A DNA stretch of 64,000 bases from Branchiostoma belcheri (taxonomy: Eukaryota > Chordata > Leptocardii > Amphioxiformes > Branchiostomatidae): the NCBI RefSeq assembly GCF_001625305.1, contig NW_017803898.1, forward strand, positions 129,056-193,055, read 5' to 3'. Below the pieces are notes generated by a model that saw only the letters and a program-made list of their open reading frames with translations, searched no databases and had not been told where the DNA came from. Positions within the stretch are counted from its first letter, which is position 1. Every line of letters starts with the position of its first letter. Positions 63,001 through 64,000 of the stretch are shown here, piece by piece. Position numbers and translations under genes: made by a program.

Positions 63001-64000
63001 TATTATTGTGTGATTCACTGATACAACTAACATGATGTCATTTTTCTAGGCACAGTGCAAAAGACACGAGAACAGGGAAGGCAGAGTGTACCAGCTGTGA
63101 GAGCGTCATTCCAGACTGGTCAGTAGTCAAGTCTCACTTTTCTAGATGTATTAGATGTATGTCTGTCAATTGTAGTTTGGAGTTGATCTACTGCTAATTT
63201 ACTACCAAGAACAGTAATAATACTAGAAAGGCCAATATTTGCTTTGGAGCAAATACAGCGATGGGTTCACCACATTTTACGACATGGCAGGGAAAGAATG
63301 GGAAACACAAGGGAAAACAATGATTTACATTGATATAACTATAATATGAAGTAAAATACAACTAAAACAACAGTTGGATAGCTATTCCCTACTTTATTGG
63401 TTAGGATTTTTAATTGCTATAATGCAAACTGTTGATTTTCAAAATAAAAAAAAACGTCCATGCCCGGCATTCCAATGCTGGAGCAGGAAAGCTTGAAATA
63501 CCTACCAAAACACTTGAATACAGACATACTGTCAGTATGGAAATGCTTCTGTGCAGGTGTTAATCAAGTTAAATCCCAACAGCCAATCAGCAAGAAGTAT
63601 AGAGGAAAGCTGCATGCCTATTGGTTGATGCCCTGCATTCCATTGTGATGACTCATGCCCAAACGTGGTAAACAAGGCACACTAACACAGTAATACATTA
63701 GCTATAACACAGCCAAAAAACTCAAATAAAACCATTCTAAAAGCCTGTATCACAATAATTTAAAAAACGCCTAGGGGTATTTGCCCACTGTACCTCCATA
63801 CCAAATTTCAGGACCTTGGGCCCTAAAATGGAGAAGCTGAATCCATTTAAAAAATGGCAGGAGAAGGAGAAACATCAGAAAAAGCAATATGGTTTCACCA
63901 CACCACTTCGTGGTGTGGTGAACCCATAATTACATGAATGGTATTTTGAATGAAGATTTCAAGGACGTCAAACCTACTCCACCCCTCCACCCCCAGGTGG
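45033..64000 (+). CDS. WDR35: WD repeat protein 35 / IFT121, partial at 3' end
   Basis: A subunit of the intraflagellar transport A (IFT-A) complex, needed for retrograde ciliary transport and entry of membrane cargo. Complete coding exons: 45033-45056, 47039-47156, 47821-47895, 48305-48397, 48795-48896, 49360-49439, 49867-49947, 50188-50353, 50876-51021, 51498-51623, 52018-52110, 52499-52652, 53049-53193, 53686-53755, 54873-54926, 55170-55279, 55653-55794, 56121-56318, 56692-56780, 57300-57417, 57845-57930, 58257-58403, 58955-59087, 59547-59609, 59737-59784, 60196-60360, 60803-60943, 61416-61546, 61964-62049, 62482-62611, 63050-63118; the next starts at 63997. All phases agree; about 1127 aa seen of an expected 1170-1180. 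N-terminal WD40 propellers (about 1-650; [34 protein letters not shown]), then helical TPR-like repeats ([34 protein letters not shown]), then the first CxxC knuckle (1118-1121) of the C-terminal zinc domain. Confidence 0.98.
45428..46729. mobile_element. Non-autonomous Tc1/mariner-pogo-like element, 1.3 kb
   Basis: CAGTGGAAGCCGCTTATTTG at the left and the complement of CAGTGGGAGCCAGTTAATTG at the right, flanked by TA on both sides (45426-45427, 46730-46731). Ends of the CAGTGG..CGCTTAT type and TA duplication are typical of pogo/Tigger-like elements. The interior is unusually CpG-rich (about 46130-46240) and encodes no recognised transposase. It fills most of WDR35 intron 1. Confidence 0.7.
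47123..47655 (+). repeat. Duplicated WDR35 exon 2 end with splice donor
   Basis: A 50-bp segment spanning the last 34 bases of exon 2 and the donor (47123-47172) is repeated without change at 47219-47268 and, with several differences, at about 47515-47566. A spacer 'ctagtccactggta' recurs with each copy (47176, 47473, 47609). Confidence 0.9.
47302..47397. mobile_element. 96-bp foldback element
   Basis: cggtggcaaggcagtgtcc at the left, ggatactgtcttgccaccg at the right; arms of about 33 bp. It splits the repeated region of WDR35 intron 2. Confidence 0.75.
51080..51425. repeat. Foldback and hammerhead-like repeat pieces
   Basis: 'tctcacctagagcttttgaccagt' (51118) and its complement (51265) form arms around the segment. 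Within it a plus-strand motif CTGAGGAAGACC..ACTGGTTGAAAGCTC lies at 51246. A minus-strand motif CTGAGGAAGGTGTC-TGAT-AGACACCGAAATGTC (in pieces) lies at about 51385-51418. WDR35 intron 9. Confidence 0.55.
52216..52474 (+). mobile_element. Helitron-like short element, copy 3
   Basis: TTATGTTTACCGAAGG start after A; X-box palindrome GTCACCATGGTAAC at 52317-52330. A 3' part with 'gccatgcagaactgagttcaagtg' shared with copy 6. The terminal hairpin end is missing or degraded. It ends just upstream of the exon 12 acceptor. Confidence 0.6.
53249..53484. mobile_element. MITE (GCAGAA..TACTGC ends), copy 2
   Basis: agcagaacatactgcacctg at the left; gcgcagtacgttctac at the right is its inverted partner. 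WDR35 intron 13, 55 bp after the exon 13 donor. Confidence 0.8.
54326..54343 (+). CDS. WDR35: Candidate 18-nt microexon of WDR35
   Basis: acccccttTAG | GAG GGG CAA AAA CTT CAG | GTGAGA. The stretch is flanked by a usable acceptor and a consensus donor, is phase 0 on both sides like the neighbouring junction (53755/54873), and would insert EGQKLQ between ALQ and PTRD. Use is not proven. Confidence 0.4.
55330..55591 (+). mobile_element. Helitron-like short element, copy 4
   Basis: Nearly full length: TGATGTTTATC start, X-box palindrome at 55420-55433, end hairpin gcatttgctttgcaaatg then ttacctttTTAG and flanking T. WDR35 intron 16. Confidence 0.7.
56340..56450. mobile_element. MITE (GCAGAA..TACTGC ends), truncated copy 3
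   Basis: agaacgtactgcacctgcac..aaaacccatgatgtattgttcatagcacttt, then unrelated sequence. It begins 20 bp after the exon 18 donor of WDR35. Confidence 0.65.
57003..57050 (+). ncRNA. Hammerhead-like motif (degenerate)
   Basis: CTGAAGA, then the hairpin ggtgac agat ggtcac, then TGAAACGTTGG and gaataaa. CTGAAGA replaces the canonical CTGATGA, so catalysis is doubtful. Similar end sequences are known from Penelope-like retroelements. Confidence 0.35.
57485..57690. repeat. Two copies of the 'gagcttttgaccagtca' repeat
   Basis: Copies at about 57500-57560 and 57640-57690, same family as 51118-51290. On the minus strand each reads TTGAAGAAGACCAG..GACTGGT.AAAAGCTC, again a stem between CTGA-like and GAAA-like boxes. 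WDR35 intron 20. Confidence 0.55.
58644..58845. mobile_element. MITE (GCAGAA..TACTGC ends), copy 4
   Basis: ggcagaacatactgcacctg start, internal 'ctcatataaggt', 'gtagtttccaaatgctatgtc', 'gcatcaggcaaatttct'. The right end is degraded. WDR35 intron 22. Confidence 0.7.
60455..60679 (+). mobile_element. Helitron-like short element, copy 5 (3' truncated)
   Basis: TTATGTTTACCTATGCGG start after A. The palindrome has two changes (GTCACCGTAGTAAC, 60553-60566). The terminal hairpin is lost. WDR35 intron 26. Confidence 0.6.
61561..61955. repeat. Tandem repeat, 101 bp x about 3.9
   Basis: gattcaaactg recurs at 61561, 61662, 61763 and 61864, an exact 101-bp period, with attggttgatt and tcattttgatggctcattgg. 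It contains many ATTGG (CCAAT-box) pentamers. It fills WDR35 intron 28 almost completely. Confidence 0.92.
62082..62452 (+). mobile_element. Helitron-like short element, copy 6, with inverted 5' arm
   Basis: The 5' part is present twice in inverted orientation (attgtttttgctctgtttcttc at 62090 and gaagaaactgagcaaaaacaat at about 62180), forming a long hairpin. Then the usual body with GTCACCATGGTAAC (62254-62267) and a worn end (gcatttgcaatacctttcta). WDR35 intron 29. Confidence 0.65.
62650..62893 (-). mobile_element. tRNA-derived SINE, near full length
   Basis: On the minus strand: a B box gtcccaggttcaagtcc, core cttgtgcccttggaaaaggc, body 'aaaatgagtattgtctgtcc', tail ttcaataaatcaaatcaaat. 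Same family as 38000-38245. WDR35 intron 30. Confidence 0.8.
63223..63929 (-). mobile_element. Helitron-like non-autonomous element, copy 2
   Basis: Reverse-orientation copy of 15535-16266 with both end hairpins and the CTAG terminus (63223-63226), flanked by T and A as expected. The two copies are colinear with small indels. It fills most of WDR35 intron 31, ending about 70 bp before the next acceptor. Confidence 0.75.

Overview
This is an animal nuclear DNA window, most likely from a lancelet (amphioxus, Branchiostoma) or a close invertebrate deuterostome. The genes are intron-rich with mostly short GT-AG introns, the proteins match their vertebrate counterparts closely over nearly their whole length, and the introns are packed with small non-autonomous transposons, tRNA-derived SINEs, LINE 3' ends and tandem repeats. 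The species call is an inference from gene structure and protein similarity; no database search was run.

Six protein-coding genes were assembled exon by exon with consistent splice phases: (1) SERINC, minus strand, 1624-9282, 12 coding exons, 483 aa; (2) an ABHD3-type alpha/beta hydrolase, plus, 9736-14388, 9 exons, 421 aa; (3) CIMIP5 (C2orf50-like ciliary microtubule inner protein), plus, 24436-29757, 3 exons, 156 aa, with a candidate alternative first exon at 18487-18509; (4) a second ABHD3-type gene, minus, 31621-36096, 407 aa; (5) a third ABHD3-type gene, plus, 36353-40771, 407 aa; (6) RPL30, minus, 41992-44478, 114 aa; (7) WDR35/IFT121, plus, from 45033 past the right edge, 31 complete coding exons (about 1127 aa) and the start of the next. 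That makes seven genes in five families.

The layout is three head-to-head pairs with short shared promoters: SERINC|ABHD-a (453 bp between start codons), ABHD-b|ABHD-c (256 bp) and RPL30|WDR35 (554 bp). CIMIP5 and ABHD-b are tail to tail. The sparse region is 14.4-24.4 kb, which holds satellites, foldback elements and a large palindrome. Two genes, CIMIP5 and WDR35, act in cilia; the three ABHD genes (phospholipid hydrolysis) and SERINC (serine-derived lipids, lipid scrambling) act on membranes; RPL30 is a ribosomal protein.

The most interesting signals are: a Helitron-like short repeat family whose copies each carry an RFX X-box-like palindrome, with four of six copies inside the ciliary gene WDR35; an array of ten perfect TGACGTCA (CRE) sites just downstream of CIMIP5; tandem duplication of the 3' half of an RPL30 exon with its splice donor, and a parallel smaller event in WDR35; a family of TAGCC...GGCTA foldback elements with 8-9 bp target duplications; repeated hammerhead-like CTGAxGA-stem-GAAA motifs; and an 18-nt candidate microexon in WDR35.
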